Shown here: positions 42,257-50,374 of the stretch, piece by piece | How positions within the stretch are numbered: the stretch's first letter is position 1 | Layout: the number at the start of each line of letters is the position of its first letter | Source: Paenarthrobacter nicotinovorans | GTDB taxonomy: Bacteria > Actinomycetota > Actinomycetes > Actinomycetales > Micrococcaceae | Length of the DNA: 64,000 bases | Direction: 5' to 3' | NCBI RefSeq assembly: GCF_021919345.1 | Contig: NZ_CP089293.1 | Location: 3,038,001-3,102,000, forward strand | Position numbers and translations under genes: made by a program | Notes under the pieces: model-generated | What the model saw: only the letters and a program-made list of their open reading frames with translations | Databases searched by the model: none | Told to the model about the DNA's origin: nothing

Positions 42257-43816
42257 ATGAACGCGAACAGCATGAACCCAGAGGAACCCGGAGCGTCCGG
42301 CACCGCCGGCCCGTCCGGCTCCAGCGACACCGCCGGCCCGTCCGGCTCCAGCGCTTCCACCGGAGCTTCCGGATCACCTTCCGGGGCTTCGGACCAGCCC
42401 ACTGCCGGAGCGTCTGCCGGCACTGGCCCTGCTGCCGGGACCTACGCGCCGGCGGAGGACGCTCCCCAGGCGCCCCAACAGAACTTCTTCGATTGGATCC
42501 GGGACCAGGGCATCCGCCGTGGACCTGACCGTTGGATCGGCGGGGTTGCCAGCGGTGTAGCCCACCGGTTCGGCATTGATCCGTTGATCGTGCGCGGAAT
42601 CTTCATTGTCCTTGCGCTCTTCGCCGGTGTCGGGGTCCTCCTCTACGGCATCGCGTGGGCACTCCTGCCCGAACCCGATGGCCGGATCCACGTCCAAGAG
42701 GCAGGCGCCGGACGGTGGTCGGGTGGCATGACAGGTGCTCTGATCACGGTCATCATCGGACTTCCAAGCCTGGGCCGCGGTTTCTGGGGATGGGGCTGGA
42801 ACGGGCTTCCCGGCCTGTTCTGGACGCTTTTCTGGATGGGCGGTGTCTTCTACCTCATCTACTTCCTGGTCCAGCGGAACAAAGCGTCGAAAGGAGCCGC
42901 GCCCATGAGCCCGCAGAACTACGCGGCCGCACCTGGCGGAACCGCAGCGTACGGTGCTCCGGCCTCCTACCCGGCCACGGGAACCAATGCCGGCGTACCT
43001 GTCTACGGTGCGGGCACACCTGCGGGATCACGCAGCGGATCTTACGGTCCGGGCAGTTACGGTCCGGGCAATTACGGTTCCGGGCCGACCCCTCCTTCCG
43101 GTCCGCGTCCTCCGTTCGGCCCCACTCCCCCGCACGGCCCTACTCCGCCGCAGGGGTGGGAACAAAAACCGGCCACACCCAAACGCAAGGGACCCGGCGC
43201 GGCCATCGTCGCAGTGTCTGCCGGTGCAGCGCTCCTGGCCGGCGGCACGTTGAAGGCGCTCGACGCCGGCAACGTCATTGATCTGGGCAACACAGCCAAC
43301 GCCGTGGTGTGGGCAACCGGTGCTGCCGTGCTGGGTCTGGGCATCCTGGTCGCGGGACTTCGGGGACGGACATCCGGCCTGCTTGGCTTCTTGGCCGTCG
43401 TAGCCCTGATCGTTGGCGGAATCTTCAATGTAGTTCCCCGGAATGGCGATCGCTGGACCTTCCACGACGTCAACTGGGCACCGACAAGCCTGGAACAGGC
43501 ACGCCAGGGCATCAGCGTCACCGGAGCCAAGGGAACTGTTGACCTGAGCAATGTCACCACCACGCCGCCGCTGATCTCCGAGGTCCTGGTCCCGGTGGAC
43601 GCAACCGCCAGCAATGTCACGGTCATCATCCCGGACGATGTTCCCGTGGAGGTCAAGGCAGACATGACTTTCGGCAACCTCAACGAACGCGGCGCAGACC
43701 GCGGTGGCCGGCTCCAGGACGACAGCACCCTCTACAACACCGGGAAACCCGGGGCCAACCTCGTAGTGGAAATCGACGGAACCTTCAGCAACGTGACCAT
43801 CAAGGAAGGAAACTGA
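42257..43816 (+). CDS. PspC domain protein with LiaF-like C-terminus
   Basis: 519-residue membrane protein. Residues 1-80 are low-complexity Gly/Ser/Ala/Pro with a repeated TAGPSGSS unit. A PspC domain follows at about 88-140 (RRGPDRWIGGVASGVAHRFG, IAWALLPEPDGRI), then a helix near 185-205, a Gly/Pro/Tyr-rich linker (245-300), further helices (315-395), and a C-terminal domain with the pattern of LiaF/DUF2154 proteins (GTVDLSNVTTTPPLISEVLV, PVEVKADMTFGNLNERG). Known LiaF proteins restrain a stress kinase; that role here is inferred from the divergent PspC-kinase. Confidence 0.88.
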   Translation: MNANSMNPEEPGASGTAGPSGSSDTAGPSGSSASTGASGSPSGASDQPTAGASAGTGPAAGTYAPAEDAPQAPQQNFFDWIRDQGIRRGPDRWIGGVASGVAHRFGIDPLIVRGIFIVLALFAGVGVLLYGIAWALLPEPDGRIHVQEAGAGRWSGGMTGALITVIIGLPSLGRGFWGWGWNGLPGLFWTLFWMGGVFYLIYFLVQRNKASKGAAPMSPQNYAAAPGGTAAYGAPASYPATGTNAGVPVYGAGTPAGSRSGSYGPGSYGPGNYGSGPTPPSGPRPPFGPTPPHGPTPPQGWEQKPATPKRKGPGAAIVAVSAGAALLAGGTLKALDAGNVIDLGNTANAVVWATGAAVLGLGILVAGLRGRTSGLLGFLAVVALIVGGIFNVVPRNGDRWTFHDVNWAPTSLEQARQGISVTGAKGTVDLSNVTTTPPLISEVLVPVDATASNVTVIIPDDVPVEVKADMTFGNLNERGADRGGRLQDDSTLYNTGKPGANLVVEIDGTFSNVTIKEGN

Positions 43817-43817
43817 C

Positions 43818-44192
43818 ATGAGCACGAACGAGCCCTTCACGACCCCCGGATCTCAGCCCACCGAGCCACTGCCCAAGGAAACCCGCCCTACGGAAGCCCT
43901 GCCGAAGCCCGGTCTCCAGCCGATCCCCCTGACGCCGCCTTTGGAGCCCAGCTTCCGGGTGGAACACCAAGAGGAGGACGAACCCAGGCAGGCCCGCATT
44001 GGAACCGTAGTGTGGGGTCTGATCGTGGTGGCCCTGGCGGCACTGATCATCATCTCCACTCTTGGCTGGGTGTCATTGAACGGTACCTATGTGCTGATAG
44101 GCCTGATGATCGGAGCCGGGGCCGCACTGGTGGTCGGCGGACTCCTCTCGGCCCGTAAGGGCTCCGCGAAATCCAAGAGCCCTGCCCCGTGA
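43818..44192 (+). CDS. Small two-helix membrane protein
   Basis: 124-residue protein starting one base after the PspC-LiaF gene. The first ~58 residues are Pro/Glu/Thr-rich and hydrophilic. Two membrane helices follow (VVWGLIVVALAALIIISTLG and LIGLMIGAGAALVVGGLLSA), with a short basic C-terminus. It matches no family that I can name. Co-translation with its neighbours suggests a part in the same envelope-stress unit. Confidence 0.8.
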   Translation: MSTNEPFTTPGSQPTEPLPKETRPTEALPKPGLQPIPLTPPLEPSFRVEHQEEDEPRQARIGTVVWGLIVVALAALIIISTLGWVSLNGTYVLIGLMIGAGAALVVGGLLSARKGSAKSKSPAP

Positions 44193-44250
44193 TCCACCCG
44201 ATCCATCCGATCCACGTGACAAAGCAACCACAACAGGGAAGTGTGTAGCC

Positions 44251-44499
44251 ATGGACAAGTTCTTCAGCATCGTCAGGGGCTTCGGCCTGAAGCGGGGACC
44301 ACAACGCTGGCTGGGTGGCGTGTGCGGAGGCATCGCCGCGAAGCTCAGGGTGGATGTGGCTTACGTCCGGGTGGCCTTCCTGCTCTTCTGCCTGCTCCCC
44401 GGGCCGGCAGTGGTGGTGTACATCCTCGGCTGGCTCATCCTTCCGGACCAGAACAACAAGATCGCCCTCGAATCCTTCATCAGCCAACGCTCCCGGTAA
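44251..44499 (+). CDS. Stand-alone PspC domain protein
   Basis: 82-residue protein that is almost only a PspC domain: RGPQRWLGGVCGGIAAKLRV, then a helix (FLLFCLLPGPAVVVYILGWL) ending ILPDQ. It is the third PspC domain in 4 kb. PspC-like proteins bind the membrane or kinases during envelope stress. It lies 58 bases after the small membrane protein and is followed by a terminator. Confidence 0.88.
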   Translation: MDKFFSIVRGFGLKRGPQRWLGGVCGGIAAKLRVDVAYVRVAFLLFCLLPGPAVVVYILGWLILPDQNNKIALESFISQRSR

Positions 44500-44536
44500 C
44501 CATTCGGGCAAACCTGCCGAACCCGGACAGAACATG

Positions 44537-44567
44537 AAGCGCCCCGCCGGCCCGGCGGGGCGCTTTT
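44537..44567 (+). terminator. Terminator after the PspC gene
   Basis: A 12-14-bp GC-rich stem (left arm from 44537, right arm to 44565) ends in CGCTTTTCGC. It closes the three-gene plus-strand unit. Confidence 0.8.
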
Positions 44568-44621
44568 CGCTGATTTCGGCCATGTTTCCAGCACCGCACA
44601 TCCGTGCTCGAAGGTAACCGT

Positions 44622-44652
44622 TTGTGTCCTACCCCACATGCCCGTCTACAAT
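44622..44652 (+). promoter_or_regulatory. Possible pfkA promoter
   Basis: A TACAAT -10 box (44647-44652) lies 19 bases after TTGTGT (44622-44627). The predicted leader is about 55 bases. The -35 spacing is long, so this is tentative. Confidence 0.4.
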
Positions 44653-44711
44653 CATGGGGAGCTCAGCGTGGCGCTCTTGCACGTATTCCTCCAAGCCATG
44701 AGTGAGCAAAC

Positions 44712-45737
44712 ATGAAAATTGGCATTCTTACCAGCGGTGGCGACTGCCCCGGACTCAACGCAGTGATCCGGGGAGCAGTCCTCAAAGGCATTGCCATCCA
44801 CGGCCAGGAATTCGTCGGCTTCCGCGACGGCTGGCGCGGTGTGGTTGAAGGCGATGTCATAGACATCCCCCGCACCATGGTCCGCGGTATCGCCAAGCAA
44901 GGTGGAACCATCCTGGGTACTTCCCGGACGAATCCGTTCGAAAACGGCGGCGGTCCCGATGTCATCAAGGCCCACATGGAACGCCTGGGCATTGACGCCA
45001 TCATCGCCATTGGAGGTGAGGGAACCCTGGCTGCGGCCAAGCGCCTCACCGACGCCGGCCTGAAAATCGTTGGCGTGCCCAAGACCGTGGACAACGACCT
45101 CGATGCCACTGACTACACCTTCGGCTTCGACACCGCAGTCCAAATCGCGACCGAAGCCATCGACCGGCTCCGCACCACCGGCGAGTCGCACCACCGCTGC
45201 ATGATCGCGGAGGTCATGGGACGGCACGTTGGCTGGATTGCCCTCCACGCGGGCATGGCAGCGGGCGCCCACGCGATCCTGATTCCGGAGCAGAAAGCCA
45301 GCATCGAACAGATCACGGAGTGGGTACAGGAAGCCCACGACCGTGGCCGCGCCCCTTTGGTGGTTGTGGCGGAGGGCTTCGTCCCGGACCACATGGAATC
45401 CCCGCACTCCGAGCGCGGCCTGGATACTTTCGGCCGCCCCCGCCTGGGTGGCATCGCCGACCAGCTGGCCCCCGAGATCGAGGCCCGTACAGGCATTGAA
45501 ACCCGTGCCACCATCCTCGGCCACATCCAACGCGGTGGCGTGCCTACGGCCTACGACCGCGTCCTGGCTACCCGGCTCGGCATGGCTGCCATCGACTCCG
45601 TGGTCGAAGGCCGCTGGGGCACCATGGTTGCCCTCAAGGGCACGGATATCTCGCACGTGGGCTTCGAGGAAGCCCTCGGCAAGCTCAAGACCGTGCCGCA
45701 GCACCGCTACGACGAAGCATCGGTCCTGTTCGGCTAG
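44712..45737 (+). CDS. pfkA: 6-phosphofructokinase
   Basis: 341-residue phosphofructokinase, the committed step of glycolysis (fructose 6-phosphate to the 1,6-bisphosphate) in the cytosol. The phosphoryl-donor loop GGEGT has G104, which favours ATP; PPi-dependent enzymes have Asp there. K124 in PKTVDNDL is instead the residue typical of the PPi-type clade. MGRHVGWIALHAG and the substrate block GHIQRGGVPTAYDR are intact. This mix is known for actinobacterial group III enzymes. ATP use is therefore likely but not certain. Confidence 0.93.
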   Translation: MKIGILTSGGDCPGLNAVIRGAVLKGIAIHGQEFVGFRDGWRGVVEGDVIDIPRTMVRGIAKQGGTILGTSRTNPFENGGGPDVIKAHMERLGIDAIIAIGGEGTLAAAKRLTDAGLKIVGVPKTVDNDLDATDYTFGFDTAVQIATEAIDRLRTTGESHHRCMIAEVMGRHVGWIALHAGMAAGAHAILIPEQKASIEQITEWVQEAHDRGRAPLVVVAEGFVPDHMESPHSERGLDTFGRPRLGGIADQLAPEIEARTGIETRATILGHIQRGGVPTAYDRVLATRLGMAAIDSVVEGRWGTMVALKGTDISHVGFEEALGKLKTVPQHRYDEASVLFG

Positions 45738-45746
45738 GCTGAATCC

Positions 45747-46496
45747 ATGACTCTGGAGCCCACGTCCGCTGCAATCATCCAGCTGGCGTGGGCTCGCCAT
45801 TTGGGGCTCGACGACGACGCTTTCGCCGGCGCCGCTGCCGCACTCGCCCCTGAAGGGACTGCTCCGGGCGACCCCGACGCCAGGATCATCCGCGTTGACG
45901 ACTCAGCCCGTGCACTGGTTTTCCTGCGGCTGTTCGGGGTGTCGGCCTTGGTGGGTCCGCAGTGGGCAATGGACGCGGCGGAGGGAATCCCCGATACCGA
46001 GTTGGCCCAGCACGTGACATTGTTGACGCTGACGCGGTCGCACGGCGGGCACGGACTTGGCTCGTCGGCCCTGTTCTTCGCAGACGACCTTCCCCTGCAG
46101 CAGCCGTCCGAAGACCTCACGGTTTCCCACGGCAATCCCGAGGCCATCAGCCTGGAAGGTCTATGCCCTCCCGACGATGTGAATGAAGTGGGACTCCAAA
46201 ACCTGGAGCACCGCTTCACCATCATGCATCCGGAAGAGGAGCAACCCACCCCTGTGGCCTGCGGCGCCTACTCCGAGTGGGAGGGAATCCTGGCCAACAT
46301 GGGAGTGCTGGTGGCTCCCCCGTGGCGCAGGCGCGGAATCGGAAGGTTGGCTGCTTCGATCGCCGCCCACGAAGCACTTGCTGCCGGACTGACCCTGCAA
46401 TGGAAGGCAGATGTGAGCAACACCGGAGCACTCGCGATGGCCCGCAGCCTCGGCTTCGCCACGGGCGGGCTTCACGCGAGCGTGCTCCTCGGCTGA
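45747..46496 (+). CDS. GNAT-family acetyltransferase-like protein
   Basis: 249-residue protein. The acetyl-CoA binding motif is in the C-terminal third (MGVLVAPPWRRRGIGRLAAS, with RRRGIG), followed by LQWKADVSNTGALAMARSLG, the usual closing strand-helix. The N-terminal ~140 residues are not a recognisable domain. It starts nine bases after pfkA, so the two may be co-transcribed. Substrate unknown. Confidence 0.8.
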   Translation: MTLEPTSAAIIQLAWARHLGLDDDAFAGAAAALAPEGTAPGDPDARIIRVDDSARALVFLRLFGVSALVGPQWAMDAAEGIPDTELAQHVTLLTLTRSHGGHGLGSSALFFADDLPLQQPSEDLTVSHGNPEAISLEGLCPPDDVNEVGLQNLEHRFTIMHPEEEQPTPVACGAYSEWEGILANMGVLVAPPWRRRGIGRLAASIAAHEALAAGLTLQWKADVSNTGALAMARSLGFATGGLHASVLLG

Positions 46497-46508
46497 TTCC
46501 GCCCGGAG

Positions 46509-46563
46509 TTTTGTCCAGCCAATGCCCTTCGGGGAGTCTCCCCCAGGGCATCAGCCGGACAAA
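46509..46563. terminator. Nested dyad between convergent genes
   Basis: Three nested arm pairs fold into one structure: TTTGTCC (46510-46516)/GGACAAA (46557-46563), ATGCCCT/AGGGCAT, and GGGGAG/CTCCCC. It lies between the GNAT gene and the exporter gene and probably ends both transcripts. Confidence 0.65.
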
Positions 46564-46573
46564 GACTCCACGC

Positions 46574-48094
46574 TTAGCGCTGGAGTTCGGCGTCGGCCGT
46601 TTCAGCCTGGGCAGGAGCCTTCGCGCCCCAACCGGAAACAGACTTCGGTTTGCCGAAGAACAGAGCGACGACGGCGCCCAGCAGGATCGCGAAGGCCGGC
46701 AGCATGATGGACTGGCTCATCGCCGTCGAGAATCCCGCGTGCAGGAATTCCGGCAAAGTGCCGCCCATGGAGACCTCGCCGACCGGCGCGCCTGCTGGCG
46801 CGGCCGGGAGCTCAGCCGCCAGGCGTGACTGGATCAGGGCAGCGATCGCAGCCGAACCCAGCACGGCACCGATCTGGCGCGTGGTGTTGAAGACGCCCGA
46901 TCCGGCACCGGCCTGGCGCGGTTCCAGGTTGCGGGTGGTGGCGTTGGACACTGGCCCCCAAATGAAGGCATTGGCCACACCCTGCAAGGCGCTGGGCAGC
47001 AGGAACATCCAGATGGGAGTGTCCGGGCCCAGCAAGGAAGCGGTCCAGAACAGGGCTCCGGAGAGGCAAAGCAGGCCGAAGGATGCGAACCATCGGGGGT
47101 TGGCCCGGTCGATCAGCTTGCCCACGAACGGCGCCAGGGCACCTGAGATCACTGCCATGGGGATCATGAGCAGGGCCGACTGGGTCGGCGTCAGGCCCCG
47201 GACGGTCTGGTAGTAGAAGATGGTGGGCAAAGGGAACGCTGTCACCGTGAAGCCGACAGCCATGATGGTGGTGTTGCCCAAGGAGAAGTTGCGTTCCTTG
47301 AACAGCCCCAGGGGAAGCAGCGGTTCACCTCCGCGGCGTTCGAGGATCCACTGCCAGAGGACAAAGACCACGAGAACCGCGAGACCGGTGATGATCAGGC
47401 CCCACACCGAAATGAACCCAGTCACAGTGCCCCACTTGTAGGTCTGGCCTTCCTGGATTCCGAATACCAGCAAGAACATGCCGACGGCGGAAAGCAGCAC
47501 GCCCAGAACGTCGAAGGAGTGGCTGTGCGTGGTCAGTTTGGGTACGAACCGCATGACCAGGATGAAAGCCACAAGACCGATCGGGACGTTGACGAAGAAG
47601 ATCCACTCCCAGCCGAGGCTGTCGACCAGCACGCCGCCCAGGATGGGGCCCACCAGTACGGCCATGCCTGCAGTGGCTCCCCACAGGCCCATGGCGGCAC
47701 CGCGCCGGTCCGGCGGGAAGATACGCGTGATGACGGCCATGGTCTGGGGAGTCATCATGGCGGCACCGAGTCCTTGCACCGCCCTGGCAGCGATCAGCAT
47801 GGTCACGTCGCCGGAAAGGCCGCACCACAGCGAGGCCAGGGTAAAGACCACCAAGCCGATGAGGTACAGGTTCTTGGGTCCGAAGCGGTCACCAAGCCTG
47901 CCGGTGATGAGAAGGGGTACTGCATAGGCCAGCAGGTAGGCGCTGGTGACCCAGATAACGGCGTTGATGTCAGTATTGAGGCCTTCCATGATCCGCGGAT
48001 TCGCGACCGACACAATGGTGGTGTCGATGAGGATCATGAAGAAGCCAACCACGAGTGACCACAGTGCGGGCCATGGCTTAGCTATGTTTTCCAA
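46574..48094 (-). CDS. MFS drug exporter, DHA2 (EmrB/QacA) type
   Basis: 506-residue 14-helix proton-drug antiporter of the major facilitator superfamily. DHA2 marks are DTTIVSVANP in helix 1, motif A GRLGDRFGPK after helix 2, and motif C GMAVLVGPILGGVLVD in helix 5. The TTG at 48094 has AAAGGA five bases upstream and overlaps the padR stop by 17 bases; in-frame ATGs further up lie deep inside padR. The PadR protein is the likely repressor. The exported compounds are unknown. Confidence 0.88.
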   Translation of the reverse strand: MENIAKPWPALWSLVVGFFMILIDTTIVSVANPRIMEGLNTDINAVIWVTSAYLLAYAVPLLITGRLGDRFGPKNLYLIGLVVFTLASLWCGLSGDVTMLIAARAVQGLGAAMMTPQTMAVITRIFPPDRRGAAMGLWGATAGMAVLVGPILGGVLVDSLGWEWIFFVNVPIGLVAFILVMRFVPKLTTHSHSFDVLGVLLSAVGMFLLVFGIQEGQTYKWGTVTGFISVWGLIITGLAVLVVFVLWQWILERRGGEPLLPLGLFKERNFSLGNTTIMAVGFTVTAFPLPTIFYYQTVRGLTPTQSALLMIPMAVISGALAPFVGKLIDRANPRWFASFGLLCLSGALFWTASLLGPDTPIWMFLLPSALQGVANAFIWGPVSNATTRNLEPRQAGAGSGVFNTTRQIGAVLGSAAIAALIQSRLAAELPAAPAGAPVGEVSMGGTLPEFLHAGFSTAMSQSIMLPAFAILLGAVVALFFGKPKSVSGWGAKAPAQAETADAELQR

Positions 48095-48707
48095 GGGATT
48101 CCTTTGGCTTGTTTGAAAGTCCGGTGAGGGCAGGGCGGGGTTCATCCCAGGGCAGCTGCCCGGTGCCCAACTCCTCAAGGAGACCGCGGATCCACGCGAT
48201 CTCGGTTCGAAGCATGGCTTGCTGATAAGTGATGTCGATCCAGTATTTGCGGTCCAGCCCCTTGGCCGTCACGGCCTCCTCGGCATGGACCAGGAAGTCG
48301 AGGTCGGCGTTCAAGGCGACCAGCCGGTCCTCCAAGAGGCCGGTCACCACCTCCGCGGGGAGGTGGTGCGCTTCGGCAATGGCATGGGGAAAGACGGGGT
48401 ATTCGTTGACGGGAGCAGCGAGCATGGCCTGGAGCCGCGCGTCCAATGCCGCATGTCCAGCCTCCGTAATCCGATACGTGGTCCGCTCGGGGCGGTTGCC
48501 TTCGCGCTCCGTCCCTGTCGCCTCCACGAGTCCGTGTTCCTCAAGCCGTCCGACCGCGTGATAGAGCGTGCCCGGACGGACCTTGACCAACCGGTCCTCG
48601 TGACGGGCCATCAGCACCTGGTACATCTCGTAGGGATGCATGGGTTGCTCGGCGAGAAGCGCCAATGACGCAACGCCCAACGGCGTCAACTCAGCACTTT
48701 TGGCCAC
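48078..48707 (-). CDS. PadR-family transcriptional regulator
   Basis: 209-residue PadR regulator. The winged helix is at the N-terminus (LTPLGVASLALLAEQPMHPY, then RPGTLYHAVGRLEEHGLVEA) and a coiled-coil dimer helix follows (PADR C-terminal part, residues ~95-180). GTG start with GGAGGAG upstream. It overlaps the exporter gene, a common layout in which PadR represses its own operon until a substrate binds. A palindrome upstream is a candidate operator. Confidence 0.9.
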   Translation of the reverse strand: MAKSAELTPLGVASLALLAEQPMHPYEMYQVLMARHEDRLVKVRPGTLYHAVGRLEEHGLVEATGTEREGNRPERTTYRITEAGHAALDARLQAMLAAPVNEYPVFPHAIAEAHHLPAEVVTGLLEDRLVALNADLDFLVHAEEAVTAKGLDRKYWIDITYQQAMLRTEIAWIRGLLEELGTGQLPWDEPRPALTGLSNKPKESLGKHS

Positions 48708-48730
48708 AGCCTGCTCCTCCCATCAAGAAT

Positions 48731-48761
48731 ATTCCACAACAACTATTCCACGTGGAGTAAT
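48731..48761. promoter_or_regulatory. Candidate PadR operator
   Basis: ATTCCAC occurs twice (48731-48737 and 48745-48751). The second copy forms the imperfect palindrome ACTATTCCAC/GTGGAGTAAT around CACGTG (48742-48761), 38-54 bases upstream of the padR start. A TATTCT box on the minus strand (48727-48732) may be the -10. Confidence 0.45.
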
Positions 48762-48770
48762 CAGGTGCAA

Positions 48771-48804
48771 GTAAACCCCGGCTGCTGCTGCGGCCGGGGT
48801 TTAC
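48771..48804 (-). terminator. Terminator after the ankyrin gene
   Basis: A perfect 12-bp stem (48771-48782 with 48793-48804) with a 10-base loop follows the ankyrin gene stop by 13 bases. Confidence 0.75.
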
Positions 48805-48817
48805 CTGGAAAGCCCGG

Positions 48818-49237
48818 TCAGCCCAGGAGGGCCAGGATTTCCGTGCGGGCGAACATCGAGGCGGCGTCGCGCGCGCTGGGCGTACCGGCGTCGGGATCCG
48901 CTCCCGCATCCAAAAGGGCCCTGGCGACCCCGGTATATCCCTTGAAAACGGCGCCTGCGAGAGGCGTCTGTCCGCGGTCGTTCGCAGCGTTGACATCGGC
49001 ACCATGGTGGATGATCAACTGCACGGCGTCCTCATGTCCGTGGTAGGCCGCGAGCATCAACAGCGAATCCCCTGCCGCGTTGGTGAGGGTGGCGGGGGCT
49101 CCGGCGTTCAGATAGCCCCGCAGCAACTCCGTGTTTCCCTCACGGGCGGCGTCGAACAGGGCATGGGCCAGAGCCAGCGTCTCCTCATCGGGGCCTGTCT
49201 GGTCGTTTGTGGCAGCAGGGCCATCGCTTGGGGTCAT
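48818..49237 (-). CDS. Ankyrin-repeat protein
   Basis: 139-residue soluble protein made of about three ankyrin repeats: LFDAAREGNTELLRGYLNAG, then AGDSLLMLAAYHGHEDAVQL, then GQTPLAGAVFKGYTGVARAL. Such repeats bind partner proteins. The longer open frame extends through ygfZ and is not used: the ATG at 49237 overlaps the ygfZ stop by four bases (ATGA). Partner unknown; coupling to ygfZ suggests related regulation. Confidence 0.85.
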   Translation of the reverse strand: MTPSDGPAATNDQTGPDEETLALAHALFDAAREGNTELLRGYLNAGAPATLTNAAGDSLLMLAAYHGHEDAVQLIIHHGADVNAANDRGQTPLAGAVFKGYTGVARALLDAGADPDAGTPSARDAASMFARTEILALLG

Positions 49238-50319
49238 CGGTGGGGTCCCTTCAGGAATCCAGTCTGGCGCCCGACAACCTGTCCGGCGTCGGGGGCGACG
49301 ATCACTTCCTGGGCTGCGATGTAAGGCTCCTCGCCGTCCATCACCGTGAGGGTTTCCTCCGCGGAAACGGACCGCTTGATCACGGCCAACGCCACAGGGC
49401 CCATCTCGAAGTGCTGCGCCACCGATGTCAGAGTACCCACCTTGCGTTCCCCGGCAAATACAACACTGCCCACAGCCGGCAAGGTGTGCTGGGAACCATC
49501 GAGCTGAAGGAACACCAGCCGCCTCGGCGGGTGCCCGAGATTGTGGACCCGGGCGATGGTTTCCTGGCCCTTGTAGCAACCCTTGTTCAGGTGCACCGAG
49601 GTGCGCAGCAGATCCAGTTCATGCGGAATCGTCTTCTCGTCGGTCTCCGCGCCCAGACGGGGCCGCCAGGCAGCCACCCTCAACGCGTCCGCTGCCATGG
49701 CGCCGGCCAGCGGGAGGCCCTCCACCGCGGTCTCGAGCTCAGCTGCGGGAACAAGGAATTCGTACCAGGGCCGCTCCAGCCCGGGGTGGGATTCCTCCGG
49801 CACGATGCTGTACGCGTAACCCCCAGGACCCACGTGCGGCCACGGATCCTCCCACACAAGGCGGGAGGAGAACTGCTCCAGCGGTTTGGTGGCCCCCACC
49901 ACGGCCCACTGCTCCGAGACGTCGTCGATCTCCACCCGGAGCATGAACTTCATTTTGTTCAGCCAGTCAGCCAGGGGCGCCGCTTCGGCCGCTTCGACGA
50001 TCAGCCAGGTGGTCCCGCCGTCGTCAATTACGCGGGCGTCGAACTCGATGCGCCCTTGGACGCTCAACAACAAAAGTTCGCTGGAGACGCCCGGCTGCAG
50101 GTTGGTGAGCTGCTGGGAGGACAGCGTGTTCAGCCAGCTCAGGCGGTCCGGTCCGGCCACGGTCACCACGCCGCGGTGGGACAGATCCACGACGGCGGTG
50201 CCCGCTGCCAAAGCGCGCTGCTCACGCAACGGTTCGCCGTAGTGTGCCGCGACGCCTTCGTCCAGACCGGTATCTTCAACGGCGCCAGGGCGCGACAACA
50301 GAGGGCTCTTGTAAGTCAT
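49234..50319 (-). CDS. ygfZ: YgfZ/GcvT-like folate-binding protein
   Basis: 361-residue protein of the YgfZ family, related to the glycine-cleavage T protein and needed for repair or assembly of some iron-sulfur enzymes. The family signature KGCYKGQE is at residues 246-253, with the conserved cysteine C248. The ATG at 50319 is the first supported start (MTYKSPLLSRPGAVEDTG); the frame continues upstream without support. Coupled to the ankyrin gene by a four-base overlap. Confidence 0.9.
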   Translation of the reverse strand: MTYKSPLLSRPGAVEDTGLDEGVAAHYGEPLREQRALAAGTAVVDLSHRGVVTVAGPDRLSWLNTLSSQQLTNLQPGVSSELLLLSVQGRIEFDARVIDDGGTTWLIVEAAEAAPLADWLNKMKFMLRVEIDDVSEQWAVVGATKPLEQFSSRLVWEDPWPHVGPGGYAYSIVPEESHPGLERPWYEFLVPAAELETAVEGLPLAGAMAADALRVAAWRPRLGAETDEKTIPHELDLLRTSVHLNKGCYKGQETIARVHNLGHPPRRLVFLQLDGSQHTLPAVGSVVFAGERKVGTLTSVAQHFEMGPVALAVIKRSVSAEETLTVMDGEEPYIAAQEVIVAPDAGQVVGRQTGFLKGPHR

Positions 50320-50374
50320 ATGTAGTAGAAGTCCTTGCGGCTCAGGGGTATTCCGGGTTGGGCAATATTTCGCT

